Origin: Dryocola clanedunensis_A
Lineage (GTDB): Bacteria > Pseudomonadota > Gammaproteobacteria > Enterobacterales > Enterobacteriaceae
DNA: 64,000 nucleotides
NCBI GenBank assembly: GCA_038405435.1
Contig: JBBYHZ010000001.1
Reading direction: 5' to 3' (one strand)
The notes under the pieces are model-generated. The model saw nothing but the letters and a program-made list of their open reading frames with translations, was not told the DNA's origin and ran no database searches. A program made the position numbers and the translations under genes. Each line of letters opens with the position of its first letter. The first letter of the stretch is position 1. This document shows positions 24,943 through 33,844 of the stretch, in pieces.

Positions 24943-24999
24943 GCCTGGCGGCGGCAGCTTTGCCGCCCCTTGCCCCATCACAACAAATAAGGATTAACG

Positions 25000-25992
25000 A
25001 TGCGACACACTGCGATCTTAGCCACAGCCCTTGCCACACTCGTTACTACCAGCACCTTTGCCGCCGATCTGCCGGGCAAAGGCATTACCGTTCAGCCGAT
25101 TCAGAGCACTATCTCTGAAGAGACGTTCCAGACGCTGCTGGTGAGCCGCGCGCTGGAGAAAATGGGCTACACCGTCAATAAGCCAAGCGAAGTGGACTAC
25201 AACGTGGCCTACACCTCAATTTCCTCTGGCGATGCCACTTTTACCGCCACTAACTGGCAGCCCCTGCACGACGACATGTTTGCCGCCGCCGGTGGAGACA
25301 AAAAGTTTTATCGCGAGGGGAATTATGTCGAAGGTGCCGCTCAGGGCTATCTCATCGATAAAAAAACCGCTGAGAAGTACAAAATCAGCAATATTGCCCA
25401 GCTCAAAGATCCCAAAATCGCCAAACTGTTCGATACCAACGGCGACGGTAAAGCGGATCTGACCGGCTGCACGCCTGGCTGGGGCTGCGAAGCCGTTATC
25501 AACCATCAGATTGAGGCCTTCGGGCTGAGCAATACCGTGGTGCACAACCAGGGTAACTACTCCGCAATGATCGCCGATACCATTACCCGTCATAAAGAAG
25601 GTAAGCCGATTCTGTACTACACCTGGACGCCGTACTGGGTGAGCGATGTGATGGTGCCGGGGAAAGACGTGGTCTGGCTGCAGGTGCCGTTCTCTTCCAT
25701 GCCTGGCGAGCAGAAGGATATCGATACCAAACTGCCTAACGGCGCGAACTACGGCTTCCCGGTGAACACCATGCACATCGTGGCGAATAAAGCCTGGGCG
25801 GAGAAAAACCCGCAGGCGGCGAAGCTGTTCAGCCTGATGAAGCTGCCGCTGGCGGATATCAACGCCGAGAATGCCATGATGCATGCCGGTCACGCTTCCG
25901 AAGCGGATATTCAGGGCCACGTTGACGGCTGGATCAAAGCGCACCAGGCGCAGTTTGACGGCTGGGTGAAAGAAGCTTTAGCCGCTAAGTAA
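25000..25992 (+). CDS. proX: Glycine betaine-binding periplasmic protein
   Basis: 330 aa with a Sec signal peptide (1 to about 21, ending TFA|ADLPG). The mature protein is an OpuAC-type binding protein; the Trp residues of the betaine-binding aromatic box are visible in the ATNWQPLH and YYTWTPYWV segments. A disulfide is likely between the Cys residues of GCTPGWGC. It delivers betaine or proline betaine to ProVW and is the last gene of the operon. Confidence 0.97.
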   Translation: MRHTAILATALATLVTTSTFAADLPGKGITVQPIQSTISEETFQTLLVSRALEKMGYTVNKPSEVDYNVAYTSISSGDATFTATNWQPLHDDMFAAAGGDKKFYREGNYVEGAAQGYLIDKKTAEKYKISNIAQLKDPKIAKLFDTNGDGKADLTGCTPGWGCEAVINHQIEAFGLSNTVVHNQGNYSAMIADTITRHKEGKPILYYTWTPYWVSDVMVPGKDVVWLQVPFSSMPGEQKDIDTKLPNGANYGFPVNTMHIVANKAWAEKNPQAAKLFSLMKLPLADINAENAMMHAGHASEADIQGHVDGWIKAHQAQFDGWVKEALAAK

Positions 25993-26001
25993 CGTTTCAG
26001 A

Positions 26002-26053
26002 CACCCCCTCACTCTGCCCCTCCCCCCTCCAGGGAGAGGGCCGGGGTGAGGGT
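26002..26053. repeat. GC-rich intergenic palindrome after proX
   Basis: Imperfect inverted repeat, CCCTCACTCTGCCCCTCCC against GGAGAGGGCCGGGGTGAGGG. It resembles the CCCTCACCC...GGGTGAGGG elements common between genes of Enterobacter and Klebsiella relatives. It may end proVWX transcription. Confidence 0.6.
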
Positions 26054-26154
26054 TATTGCTTCCCCATAACCGCACAATCCGACACCCACCCCACCTGTCT
26101 TAACCATCAATTTTCGTTATCATTCGCGATCTCAATGACAAGCTGAAGATAACA

Positions 26155-27339
26155 ATGAAAAATACCGTTCAGGGGCTCAGCCCCGCGCTGATTGCCCTGA
26201 TGTCCGTGGCCACCGGCCTTGCCGTTGCCAGCAACTACTATGCGCAACCTCTGCTCGACACCATCGCCCGCGCCTTTTCTCTTTCCGTCAACCAGGCCGG
26301 GTTTATCGTTACCGCCGCCCAGCTGGGCTATGCCGCTGGCCTGCTGCTGCTGGTGCCGCTGGGGGATATGTTTGAACGACGCGGGCTTATCGTCTTTATG
26401 ACGCTGCTGGCCGCGGGCGGCATGCTGATCACCGCCACCAGCCAGACGCTGCCGATGATGATCCTGGGTACCGCGCTCACCGGCCTGTTCTCCGTCGTCG
26501 CGCAGATCCTCGTGCCGCTTGCGGCTCACCTCGCGGAACCGGCTAAGCGTGGCAAAGTCGTGGGGACCATTATGAGCGGCCTGCTGCTGGGGATCCTGCT
26601 GGCGCGTACCGTCGCGGGCCTGCTGGCAAGCCTGGGCGGCTGGCGCACGGTTTACTGGGTTGCCAGCGTGCTGATGGTTATTATGGCCGTCGCCCTGTGG
26701 CGCGGTCTGCCAACCGTGAAGCAGGAAAACCATCTGAATTATCCGCAGCTTCTGGGTTCCGTGTTCAGCCTGTTTATCAAAGACAGCCTGCTGCGCACCC
26801 GTGCCCTGCTCGGCTGCCTCACCTTCGCCAACTTCAGCATTCTGTGGACCTCGATGGCGTTCCTGCTGGCTTCTCCGCCGTTTAACTTCTCCGAAGGCGT
26901 CATCGGGCTGTTTGGCCTGGCGGGCGCGGCGGGCGCGCTGGGAGCGCGACCTGCGGGAGGATTTGCCGATAAGGGCAAGGCGCATCTCACCACAACCGTT
27001 GGTCTGGTGCTGCTGCTGCTCTCATGGATTGCCACCGCATTGGGCCAGTATTCGGTGATCGCGCTGATTATCGGTATTCTCGTCCTGGATCTGACCGTGC
27101 AGGGCGTTCATATCACCAACCAGACCGTGATTTACCGCATGATGCCGGAAGCCCGCAACCGCCTGACGGCTGGCTACATGACCAGCTATTTTATCGGCGG
27201 CGCCGCAGGGTCACTAATTTCAGCAAGTGCTTACCAACATGCTGGCTGGAATGGCGTTTGTGCGGCGGGCGCGATTATGGCCCTACTAAACCTGGTAGTC
27301 TGGTGGCGCGGCTACCACCGCCAGGAGGGCTGCCAATAA
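26155..27339 (+). CDS. ygaY: MFS transporter, intact YgaY-type
   Basis: 394 aa major facilitator with 12 hydrophobic helices. The loop 2-3 motif reads LGDMFERRGLI and the helix-5 segment GLLLGILLARTVAGLLASLGGWR is typical of drug/proton antiporters. By position, directly before ygaZH, it is the counterpart of E. coli K-12 ygaY, which is annotated there as a pseudogene; here the frame is complete. The substrate is unknown. Confidence 0.85.
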   Translation: MKNTVQGLSPALIALMSVATGLAVASNYYAQPLLDTIARAFSLSVNQAGFIVTAAQLGYAAGLLLLVPLGDMFERRGLIVFMTLLAAGGMLITATSQTLPMMILGTALTGLFSVVAQILVPLAAHLAEPAKRGKVVGTIMSGLLLGILLARTVAGLLASLGGWRTVYWVASVLMVIMAVALWRGLPTVKQENHLNYPQLLGSVFSLFIKDSLLRTRALLGCLTFANFSILWTSMAFLLASPPFNFSEGVIGLFGLAGAAGALGARPAGGFADKGKAHLTTTVGLVLLLLSWIATALGQYSVIALIIGILVLDLTVQGVHITNQTVIYRMMPEARNRLTAGYMTSYFIGGAAGSLISASAYQHAGWNGVCAAGAIMALLNLVVWWRGYHRQEGCQ

Positions 27340-27454
27340 TCCTTTACAACCCTTGTGGACAAACAAGGGTGTTAAGGCCTGGGGCAGTCTGGTAAGGTTG
27401 TCCCAGATTATTAATTCGAGTGACATTCACGCCGGTTATTTATAAAAATTTAAT

Positions 27455-28192
27455 ATGGACAGTCCCGCGACAATTTCAAACGACAATCATCAGCACGAAG
27501 CGACCTGGGTTGAGGGGCTAAAAGACAGTTTACCCATCGTCATCAGTTACCTCCCCGTGGCCTTTGCCTTCGGTCTGAACGCCACTAAGCTGGGTTTTAC
27601 CCCGCTCGAAAGCCTGTTTTTCTCCTGCATTATTTACGCTGGCGCCAGCCAGTTTGTGATCACCGCGCTGCTGGCGGCGGGAAGCTCCCTGTGGGTGGCT
27701 GCCCTGACCGTAATGGCGATGGACGTCCGCCACGTGCTTTACGGCCCCTCGCTACGCCAGCGAATCACTAAAACGCTCAGCAGGCCCAAAACGGCAGTCT
27801 GGGCGTTCGGGCTGACGGACGAGGTGTTTGCCGCTGCCACCGCGAAGCTGGTGCGCGATAACCGCCGCTGGAGCGAAAACTGGATGATCGGCATCGCCTT
27901 CAGCTCCTGGTTTTCCTGGGTGCTCGGTACGGCGCTCGGCTCCTGGTCCGGCAATGGCCTGCTCGATAGCTTCCCAGCTGTGGAGGCCGCATTAAGCTTT
28001 ATGCTTCCCGCGCTGTTCCTGAGCTTCCTGCTCGCCTCGTTCCAGCGTAAGCAGTCCTGGACCGTTACCGCCGCCCTGGCGGGTGCCCTGCTCGGCGTGA
28101 CGCTGGTGTCGATACCCGCCGCGATTCTGGCCGGTATCGTCTGCGGCTGCCTGGCCGCCGTGATCCAGGCGTTTTATCAGGAGGAGGCGTAA
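27455..28192 (+). CDS. ygaZ: L-valine exporter large subunit YgaZ (AzlC family)
   Basis: 245 aa, AzlC-family membrane protein with the conserved ASQFVITALLAAGSSLW and MDVRHVLYGPSLR segments. With YgaH it forms the branched-chain amino acid exporter that moves valine (and probably methionine) out of the cell. Its TAA shares one base with the ygaH ATG (28192), indicating coupled translation. In E. coli the pair is activated by Lrp. Confidence 0.96.
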   Translation: MDSPATISNDNHQHEATWVEGLKDSLPIVISYLPVAFAFGLNATKLGFTPLESLFFSCIIYAGASQFVITALLAAGSSLWVAALTVMAMDVRHVLYGPSLRQRITKTLSRPKTAVWAFGLTDEVFAAATAKLVRDNRRWSENWMIGIAFSSWFSWVLGTALGSWSGNGLLDSFPAVEAALSFMLPALFLSFLLASFQRKQSWTVTAALAGALLGVTLVSIPAAILAGIVCGCLAAVIQAFYQEEA

Positions 28193-28527
28193 TGAGCACC
28201 CAGGTTCTGCTACTCGGCCTGCTGGTCGGCTTAGCCAACTATTTATTCCGCTATTTACCCCTTCGTCTGCGTGCAAACGCCACTCGCCCCGCTAAGCGCG
28301 GCGCCACCGGTGTGCTGCTGGATAGCATCGGCATCGCCTCAATCTGCGCGCTGCTGGTGGTCTCCTGCGCCCCGGAAATCATGCAGGACGGCAGGCGGCT
28401 ACTGCCGACGCTGGTCGGTTTTGCGGTCCTCGGCGTGAGCTTTTATAAGACTCGTAGCATTATCATTCCTACGCTTCTCAGCGCTCTGGGTTATGGATTA
28501 GCCTGGAAACTCATGATGGTGTTATAG
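28192..28527 (+). CDS. ygaH: L-valine exporter small subunit YgaH (AzlD family)
   Basis: 111 aa, AzlD-type protein with three or four short helices (LLLGLLVGLANYLFRYLPLR at the start). It is the partner of YgaZ. The ribosome-binding site GGAGGAGG lies in the end of ygaZ. Confidence 0.95.
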   Translation: MSTQVLLLGLLVGLANYLFRYLPLRLRANATRPAKRGATGVLLDSIGIASICALLVVSCAPEIMQDGRRLLPTLVGFAVLGVSFYKTRSIIIPTLLSALGYGLAWKLMMVL

Positions 28528-28560
28528 ACCCGGCGGATAAAAAATCCCTGAACAATAGAT

Positions 28561-28589
28561 TTACTTTATTTGTCACCATCGTTACTATA
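28561..28589 (+). promoter_or_regulatory. mprA promoter/EmrR operator region
   Basis: TTTACT (28561-28566), 17-bp spacer, TACTAT (28584-28589), 30 bp before the mprA start. The surrounding sequence is nearly the same as the E. coli mprA promoter as I recall it, where EmrR binds and represses its own operon until an uncoupler or drug binds it. Confidence 0.6.
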
Positions 28590-28618
28590 TCGGCTGCAAC
28601 TAATGAGGTTATGCCAAA

Positions 28619-29149
28619 ATGGATAGTTCGTTTACGCCCATTGAACAAATGCTAAAATTTCGCGCCAAGCGCCATCAGGACTTCCCGTACCAGGAGATCC
28701 TGCTGACCCGTCTGTGTATGCACATGCAGGGTAAGCTGCTGGAAAACCGCAATAAAATGCTGAAGGCTCAGGGGATTAACGAAACGTTGTTTATGGCGTT
28801 AATCACTCTTGAGTCCCAGGAAAACCACAGCATTCAGCCCTCTGAGCTAAGCTGTGCGTTGGGATCGTCCCGTACTAACGCGACGCGCATCGCCGACGAG
28901 CTGGAAAAACGCGGCTGGATTGAACGCCGTGAAAGCGACAACGACCGTCGCTGCCTGCATCTGCAGCTGACCGATAAAGGTCATGAATTCCTGCGCCAGG
29001 TGCTGCCGCCGCAGCATAACTGTCTGCACGAGCTGTGGTCATCCCTGAGCGGCTCTGAAAAAGAACAGCTGGAAGCCATCACCCGCAAGCTGCTGACTCG
29101 TCTGGACAAAATGGACGTAGACCAGACCATGCTGGAAGCCGTTCGCTGA
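28619..29149 (+). CDS. mprA: MarR-type repressor of emrAB (EmrR)
   Basis: 176 aa MarR-family winged helix protein: the central recognition region (SELSCALGSSRTNATRIADELEKRGWIERR) and wing (ESDNDRRCLHLQLT) are intact. It represses the mprA-emrAB operon and is released by uncouplers, nalidixic acid and salicylate. It lies 131 bp upstream of emrA, separated by a strong hairpin. Confidence 0.96.
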   Translation: MDSSFTPIEQMLKFRAKRHQDFPYQEILLTRLCMHMQGKLLENRNKMLKAQGINETLFMALITLESQENHSIQPSELSCALGSSRTNATRIADELEKRGWIERRESDNDRRCLHLQLTDKGHEFLRQVLPPQHNCLHELWSSLSGSEKEQLEAITRKLLTRLDKMDVDQTMLEAVR

Positions 29150-29194
29150 CAGGAAGCGTCAGACTCGATTAAGCATCCCGGAAAACAGATAACT

Positions 29195-29227
29195 ATAGAG
29201 GCCAGCAACTCCATTGCTGGCCTCTAT
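29195..29227. terminator. Perfect 14-bp hairpin between mprA and emrA
   Basis: ATAGAGGCCAGCAA / TTGCTGGCCTCTAT with a five-base loop. It has no T-run, so it is not a classical terminator; in a transcript running from mprA to emrAB it would form a very stable stem 54 bases before the emrA start. It may act as an attenuator or an RNase processing or stabilising stem. Confidence 0.6.
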
Positions 29228-29280
29228 GCACTAACGGGTCAGCAAAGCTGACCATAATAATAATAAGTTTGGAGATTAGC

Positions 29281-30456
29281 ATGAGCGCACATGCGGAGCA
29301 TGAAACCCCGCAGCAACCGGTAAACAACAAGAAGGGCAAGCGTAAAACCGCCCTTCTGCTGTTGACCTTGCTCTTCGTCATTATTGCCGTGGCATATGGG
29401 ATTTACTGGTTCTTAGTTTTACGCCATTACGAAAACACGGACGATGCGTACGTCGCCGGAAACCAGGTACAGATCATGTCCCAGGTATCAGGTAGCGTCA
29501 CCAAAGTCTGGGCTGACAATACTGATTTTGTAAAACAGGGTGATGTGCTGGTCACGCTTGACCAGGCCGACGCCCAGCAGGCGTTCGACAAGGCGCAGAC
29601 CGTGCTGGCCTCCAGCGTGCGTCAGACGCGCCAGCAGATGATCAACAGCAAGCAGTATCAGGCCAACATTGAGCTGAAAAAGACCGCGCTGACCCAGGCG
29701 CAAAGCGACCTGAACCGTCGTATACCTTTAGGCAGCGCAAACCTGATTGGCCGTGAAGAGCTGCAGCACGCCCGTGACACCGTGGCATCCGCTCAGGCTG
29801 CGCTGGACGTTGCCGTTCAGCAGTACAACGCCAACCAGGCAATGATCCTCGGAACGAAACTGGAAGAGCAGCCCAACGTGAAGCAGGCCGCCGCCGAGTT
29901 GCGTAACGCGTGGATGGCCCTGCAGCGGACCAAAATCGTCAGCCCGATGACCGGCTATGTCTCCCGCCGTGCGGTGCAGGTTGGCGCGCAAATCAGCCCA
30001 ACCACGCCTCTGATGGCCATCGTGCCGGCCAGCGGCCTGTGGGTTGATGCCAACTTTAAAGAAACCCAGCTGGCCCACATGCGTATTGGCCAGTCCGCTA
30101 CCGTCGTCAGTGATATTTACGGCGACAACGTAGAATACACCGGCAAGGTCGTCGGCCTGGATATGGGGACCGGCAGCGCCTTCTCCTTACTGCCAGCCCA
30201 GAACGCCACCGGTAACTGGATCAAAGTGGTTCAGCGTCTGCCGGTGCGTATCGAGCTGGATGCAAAACAGCTTGAGCAACATCCGCTGCGTATCGGCCTG
30301 TCGACCTTAGTCACCGTGAACACCACGGATCGCGAAGGCAGCATGCTGTCAAGCAAGACCCGTAACTCACCGGTTTACGAAAGTAACGCCCGTGAACTGG
30401 ATCTGGCGCCGGTAGACAAGCTGATTAACCAGATTATCCAGGCGAATGCGGGTTAA
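29281..30456 (+). CDS. emrA: Multidrug efflux membrane-fusion protein EmrA
   Basis: 391 aa (390 in E. coli). It has an N-terminal cytoplasmic tail, one transmembrane helix (about 27-47), then the lipoyl/barrel-sandwich domain and a long helical hairpin. It links the EmrB pump to TolC in the outer membrane. I chose ATG 29281, preceded by TTTGGAG, over a TTG at 29269. Confidence 0.96.
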   Translation: MSAHAEHETPQQPVNNKKGKRKTALLLLTLLFVIIAVAYGIYWFLVLRHYENTDDAYVAGNQVQIMSQVSGSVTKVWADNTDFVKQGDVLVTLDQADAQQAFDKAQTVLASSVRQTRQQMINSKQYQANIELKKTALTQAQSDLNRRIPLGSANLIGREELQHARDTVASAQAALDVAVQQYNANQAMILGTKLEEQPNVKQAAAELRNAWMALQRTKIVSPMTGYVSRRAVQVGAQISPTTPLMAIVPASGLWVDANFKETQLAHMRIGQSATVVSDIYGDNVEYTGKVVGLDMGTGSAFSLLPAQNATGNWIKVVQRLPVRIELDAKQLEQHPLRIGLSTLVTVNTTDREGSMLSSKTRNSPVYESNARELDLAPVDKLINQIIQANAG

Positions 30457-30471
30457 TAAAGCGGAGGTTGT

Positions 30472-32010
30472 ATGGCACAGCAAAAACCGCTAGAAGGAGC
30501 CCAGCTGGTCATCATGACCATCGCGCTGTCTCTGGCAACCTTTATGCAGGTGCTGGACTCCACCATCGCCAACGTGGCGATCCCGACCATTGCCGGGAAC
30601 CTTGGCTCGTCCCTGAGCCAGGGGACATGGGTTATCACCTCCTTCGGGGTGGCGAACGCCATCTCGATCCCGCTCACCGGCTGGCTGGCTAAACGCTTCG
30701 GCGAAGTGAAGCTGTTCCTGTGGTCGACCATCCTGTTTGTTATCGCCTCCTGGGCGTGCGGCGTCTCCAGTAGCCTTGAGATGCTGATCTTCTTCCGCGT
30801 CCTGCAGGGGATTGTCGCCGGGCCGCTGATCCCACTGTCGCAAAGCCTGTTATTAAGCAACTACCCGCCAGCCAAACGCAGCATCGCGCTGGCGATGTGG
30901 TCGATGACGGTCATCGTTGCGCCGATCTTCGGGCCGATCCTCGGCGGCTACATCAGCGATAACTACCACTGGGGCTGGATCTTCTTTATCAACGTGCCGA
31001 TTGGCGCGGTCGTGGTGCTGATGACGCTGCAAACGCTGCGGGGCCGGGAAACGCGAACCGAAAACCGGCGTATCGACGCCATCGGCCTTGCGCTGCTGGT
31101 CGTGGGGATTGGTAGCCTGCAGGTGATGCTCGACCGGGGTAAAGAGCTGGACTGGTTTAACTCAACGGAAATCATCGTGCTGACCATCGTCGCGGTGGTG
31201 GCGATAAGCTTCCTGATTGTCTGGGAGCTGACGGACGATAACCCGATAGTTGACCTGTCGCTGTTTAAGTCGCGAAACTTTACCATCGGCTGCCTGTGTA
31301 TCAGCCTTGCCTACATGCTCTACTTCGGCGCGATTGTTCTGCTGCCGCAGCTGCTGCAGGAGGTATACGGCTACACGGCGACCTGGGCGGGTCTGGCTTC
31401 TGCGCCGGTCGGCATTCTGCCGGTACTGCTGTCGCCGATCATCGGGCGCTTTGCGCACAAGCTCGATATGCGGCGGCTGGTGACGTTCAGCTTTATCATG
31501 TACGCGGTCTGTTTCTACTGGCGCGCGTATACCTTCGAGCCGGGGATGGACTTTGGCGGATCGGCGTGGCCGCAGTTTATTCAGGGCTTCGCGGTGGCGT
31601 GCTTCTTTATGCCGCTGACGACCATTACGCTGTCCGGCCTGCCGCCTGAACGTCTGGCGGCGGCATCAAGCCTGTCGAACTTCACCCGAACGCTGGCTGG
31701 CTCTATCGGTACGTCGATAACCACCACGCTGTGGACTAACCGGGAGTCTCTGCATCATGCACAGCTCACGGAGTCGGTCACGCCGTTTAACCAGAATGCC
31801 GTGCAGATGTACAACGATCTGCAGAATCTGGGAATGTCGACACAGCAGGCGTCCGGCTTCATTGCCCAGCAGATCACAAGCCAGGGGCTGATTATCTCGG
31901 CAAACGAGATTTTCTGGGTCTCCGGCGGCGTGTTCATTCTGCTGCTGGGGCTGGTCTGGTTCGCCAAACCGCCGTTTGGTGCAGGCGGCGGCGCAGGTGG
32001 TGCGCACTAA
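30472..32010 (+). CDS. emrB: Multidrug efflux MFS pump EmrB
   Basis: 512 aa DHA2-family transporter with 14 hydrophobic helices, including the motif-D1 type segment VLDSTIANVAIPTIAGNLG near residue 25. The C-terminal tail is Gly/Ala-rich. With EmrA and TolC it exports hydrophobic drugs and uncouplers using the proton gradient. It starts 15 bp after emrA with GCGGAGG. Confidence 0.97.
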   Translation: MAQQKPLEGAQLVIMTIALSLATFMQVLDSTIANVAIPTIAGNLGSSLSQGTWVITSFGVANAISIPLTGWLAKRFGEVKLFLWSTILFVIASWACGVSSSLEMLIFFRVLQGIVAGPLIPLSQSLLLSNYPPAKRSIALAMWSMTVIVAPIFGPILGGYISDNYHWGWIFFINVPIGAVVVLMTLQTLRGRETRTENRRIDAIGLALLVVGIGSLQVMLDRGKELDWFNSTEIIVLTIVAVVAISFLIVWELTDDNPIVDLSLFKSRNFTIGCLCISLAYMLYFGAIVLLPQLLQEVYGYTATWAGLASAPVGILPVLLSPIIGRFAHKLDMRRLVTFSFIMYAVCFYWRAYTFEPGMDFGGSAWPQFIQGFAVACFFMPLTTITLSGLPPERLAAASSLSNFTRTLAGSIGTSITTTLWTNRESLHHAQLTESVTPFNQNAVQMYNDLQNLGMSTQQASGFIAQQITSQGLIISANEIFWVSGGVFILLLGLVWFAKPPFGAGGGAGGAH

Positions 32011-32016
32011 AACTAT

Positions 32017-32043
32017 CGGGTAGCGCTCGCTTACCCGAACTAC
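32017..32043. repeat. REP-like palindrome after emrB
   Basis: CGGGTAGCGCTCGCTTACCCG followed by AACTAC: short, REP-like, directly after emrB. It is a divergent member of the repeat family seen at 16113, 20027, 50965 and 62934. Confidence 0.5.
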
Positions 32044-32045
32044 AA

Positions 32046-32088
32046 AAACAGCCGTAGGGTGGATCGCCTTTGCCCCCTATGGCTGTTT
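32046..32088 (+). terminator. Terminator-like stem after emrB
   Basis: AAACAGCCGTAGGG pairs with CCCTATGGCTGTTT around an 18-base loop, ending in TTTC. It probably ends mprA-emrAB transcription. Confidence 0.6.
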
Positions 32089-32173
32089 CTCAGCACAGGT
32101 TGTCAGTTTTGCGCCAGTAATCTCCCCGGCGAGTTGTCAGGATAAAGCCTGACCCGAGCAAAGGAGACTCCAC

Positions 32174-33844
32174 ATGCTGCAAGACCCGTCGCAAAAATAC
32201 CTTCCGCATCCACCGGTTAATCTGCCGGATCGCCAGTGGCCGAACCAACAGCTGACCCATGCTCCGCGATGGCTTTCCACCGACCTGCGCGACGGCAACC
32301 AGGCGCTGGCTGAACCGATGGACAGCGCGCGCAAACTGCGCTTCTGGGAACTGCTGCTCAAATGCGGTTTTAAAGAGATCGAGGTAGCGTTCCCTTCCGC
32401 TTCGGAAACGGATTTTCAGTTTGTGCGCCAGCTGATTGAAGAGCGCCGCATTCCGGAAGACGTCACCATCCAGGTGCTGACCCAGGCGCGCAGCGATCTT
32501 ATCGAGCGCACCTTTGCGGCATTGCAGGATGCCCACCGCGCAACCGTGCATCTTTATAACGCCACCGCCCCGCTCTTCCGCCGCCTGGTGTTCCGCCAGA
32601 GCAAAGAGGAGATCGTTCAGCTTGCGGTCAGCGCCACACGCCAGATCCGCGCCCTGTGTGAAGCTCATCCGCAAACGCAGTGGAGCTATGAATACTCCCC
32701 GGAAACGTTTTGCTTTACTGAGCCTGACTTCGCCCTGCAAATTTGCGAAGCGGTAGCGGACGTCTGGGAACCCTGCGCCGAACGGCCAATGATAATCAAC
32801 CTGCCAGCGACGGTAGAGGTTAATACGCCGAACGTCTATGCCGATCAGATCGAATATTTTTGCCGCCGCTTCTCACGGCGTAATGCCGTGTGCATCAGCG
32901 TACATCCCCATAACGACCGGGGCAGCGGCGTCGCCAGCGCGGAGCTTGCCATCCTGGCCGGAGCCGATCGCGTGGAAGGCTGCTTATTCGGTAACGGCGA
33001 TCGCACCGGGAACGTCTGCCTGGTGACCATGGCGATGAACCTCTACAGCCAGGGGATATCGCCCCGGCTCGACTTCAGCGATATGAAGCAGGTCGTCGAA
33101 GTTGCCGAACAATGTAATCAGCTGCCCGTCCATCCTCGCCATCCCTACGCCGGGAAGCTGGCCTTTACGGCCTTTTCCGGTTCGCATCAGGACGCCATCA
33201 AAAAAGGGTTTACCGCGCGCCAGCAGGCATCCAGTTTACGCTGGGAAATGCCGTATCTGCCCGTCGACCCGAACGATATCGGCTGCAGCTACGAAGCGGT
33301 GATCCGCGTTAACAGCCAGTCCGGAAAAAGCGGCGCGGCGTGGATGCTGGAGCAGAATCACGGCCTGATGCTGCCGCGCGCTTTGCAGCAGGATTTCAGC
33401 CGTCACGTACAGGCGCGAACCGATCGCGACGGAAACGAGATGACGCTGGCCGCTATCTGGCAGCTGTTCCGCGAGCTGTACGGGCCTCACAAGCTCGCCG
33501 GACGGCAGCTGCTGGATTACCGCAGCGAAAGTCAGGGAGAGGGCCTGCTGTCGCTACAGGTGCGTATTCAGATGGAAGCTGGCGTCATTACGCTTCAGGG
33601 AAAAGGAAATGGTCTGCTGTCCGCCGCCGCCGATGCTCTGCAGAGCCGGTTTAACGTCGCGTTCGCCATTGAGGACTACCATGAACACACGCTCGGCAGG
33701 CACAGCGAGAGCCGTTCAGCGGCCTATATCCGCTGCACCTTCGCCAAAGGCGAAAGCCGCTGGGGCGTGGGTATCGATAACGACGTGGCGCGGGCTTCGC
33801 TTCAGGCGTTGCTTAACGCACTGCCGTCAGACGATCGGTTCTGA
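32174..33844 (+). CDS. 2-Isopropylmalate synthase, type 2 (actinobacterial/yeast-like LeuA)
   Basis: 556 aa. The N-terminal TIM-barrel has the STDLRDGNQAL metal/active-site segment at 35-45 and the metal-binding HPHNDRG at 244-250; a C-terminal LeuA allosteric-type domain follows (about 425-550). The length and the LRDGNQ motif match the second family of 2-isopropylmalate synthases, not E. coli LeuA (523 aa, LRDGEQ type). It would condense acetyl-CoA with 2-oxoisovalerate or another 2-oxo acid. It stands apart from leuBCD, after a small hairpin (GTCAGG/CCTGAC at 32136-32153) and an AAAGGAG site. Its last 43 bp overlap the convergent AraC-type gene. It could be a leucine-insensitive isozyme or serve a side pathway. 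Confidence 0.88.
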   Translation: MLQDPSQKYLPHPPVNLPDRQWPNQQLTHAPRWLSTDLRDGNQALAEPMDSARKLRFWELLLKCGFKEIEVAFPSASETDFQFVRQLIEERRIPEDVTIQVLTQARSDLIERTFAALQDAHRATVHLYNATAPLFRRLVFRQSKEEIVQLAVSATRQIRALCEAHPQTQWSYEYSPETFCFTEPDFALQICEAVADVWEPCAERPMIINLPATVEVNTPNVYADQIEYFCRRFSRRNAVCISVHPHNDRGSGVASAELAILAGADRVEGCLFGNGDRTGNVCLVTMAMNLYSQGISPRLDFSDMKQVVEVAEQCNQLPVHPRHPYAGKLAFTAFSGSHQDAIKKGFTARQQASSLRWEMPYLPVDPNDIGCSYEAVIRVNSQSGKSGAAWMLEQNHGLMLPRALQQDFSRHVQARTDRDGNEMTLAAIWQLFRELYGPHKLAGRQLLDYRSESQGEGLLSLQVRIQMEAGVITLQGKGNGLLSAAADALQSRFNVAFAIEDYHEHTLGRHSESRSAAYIRCTFAKGESRWGVGIDNDVARASLQALLNALPSDDRF

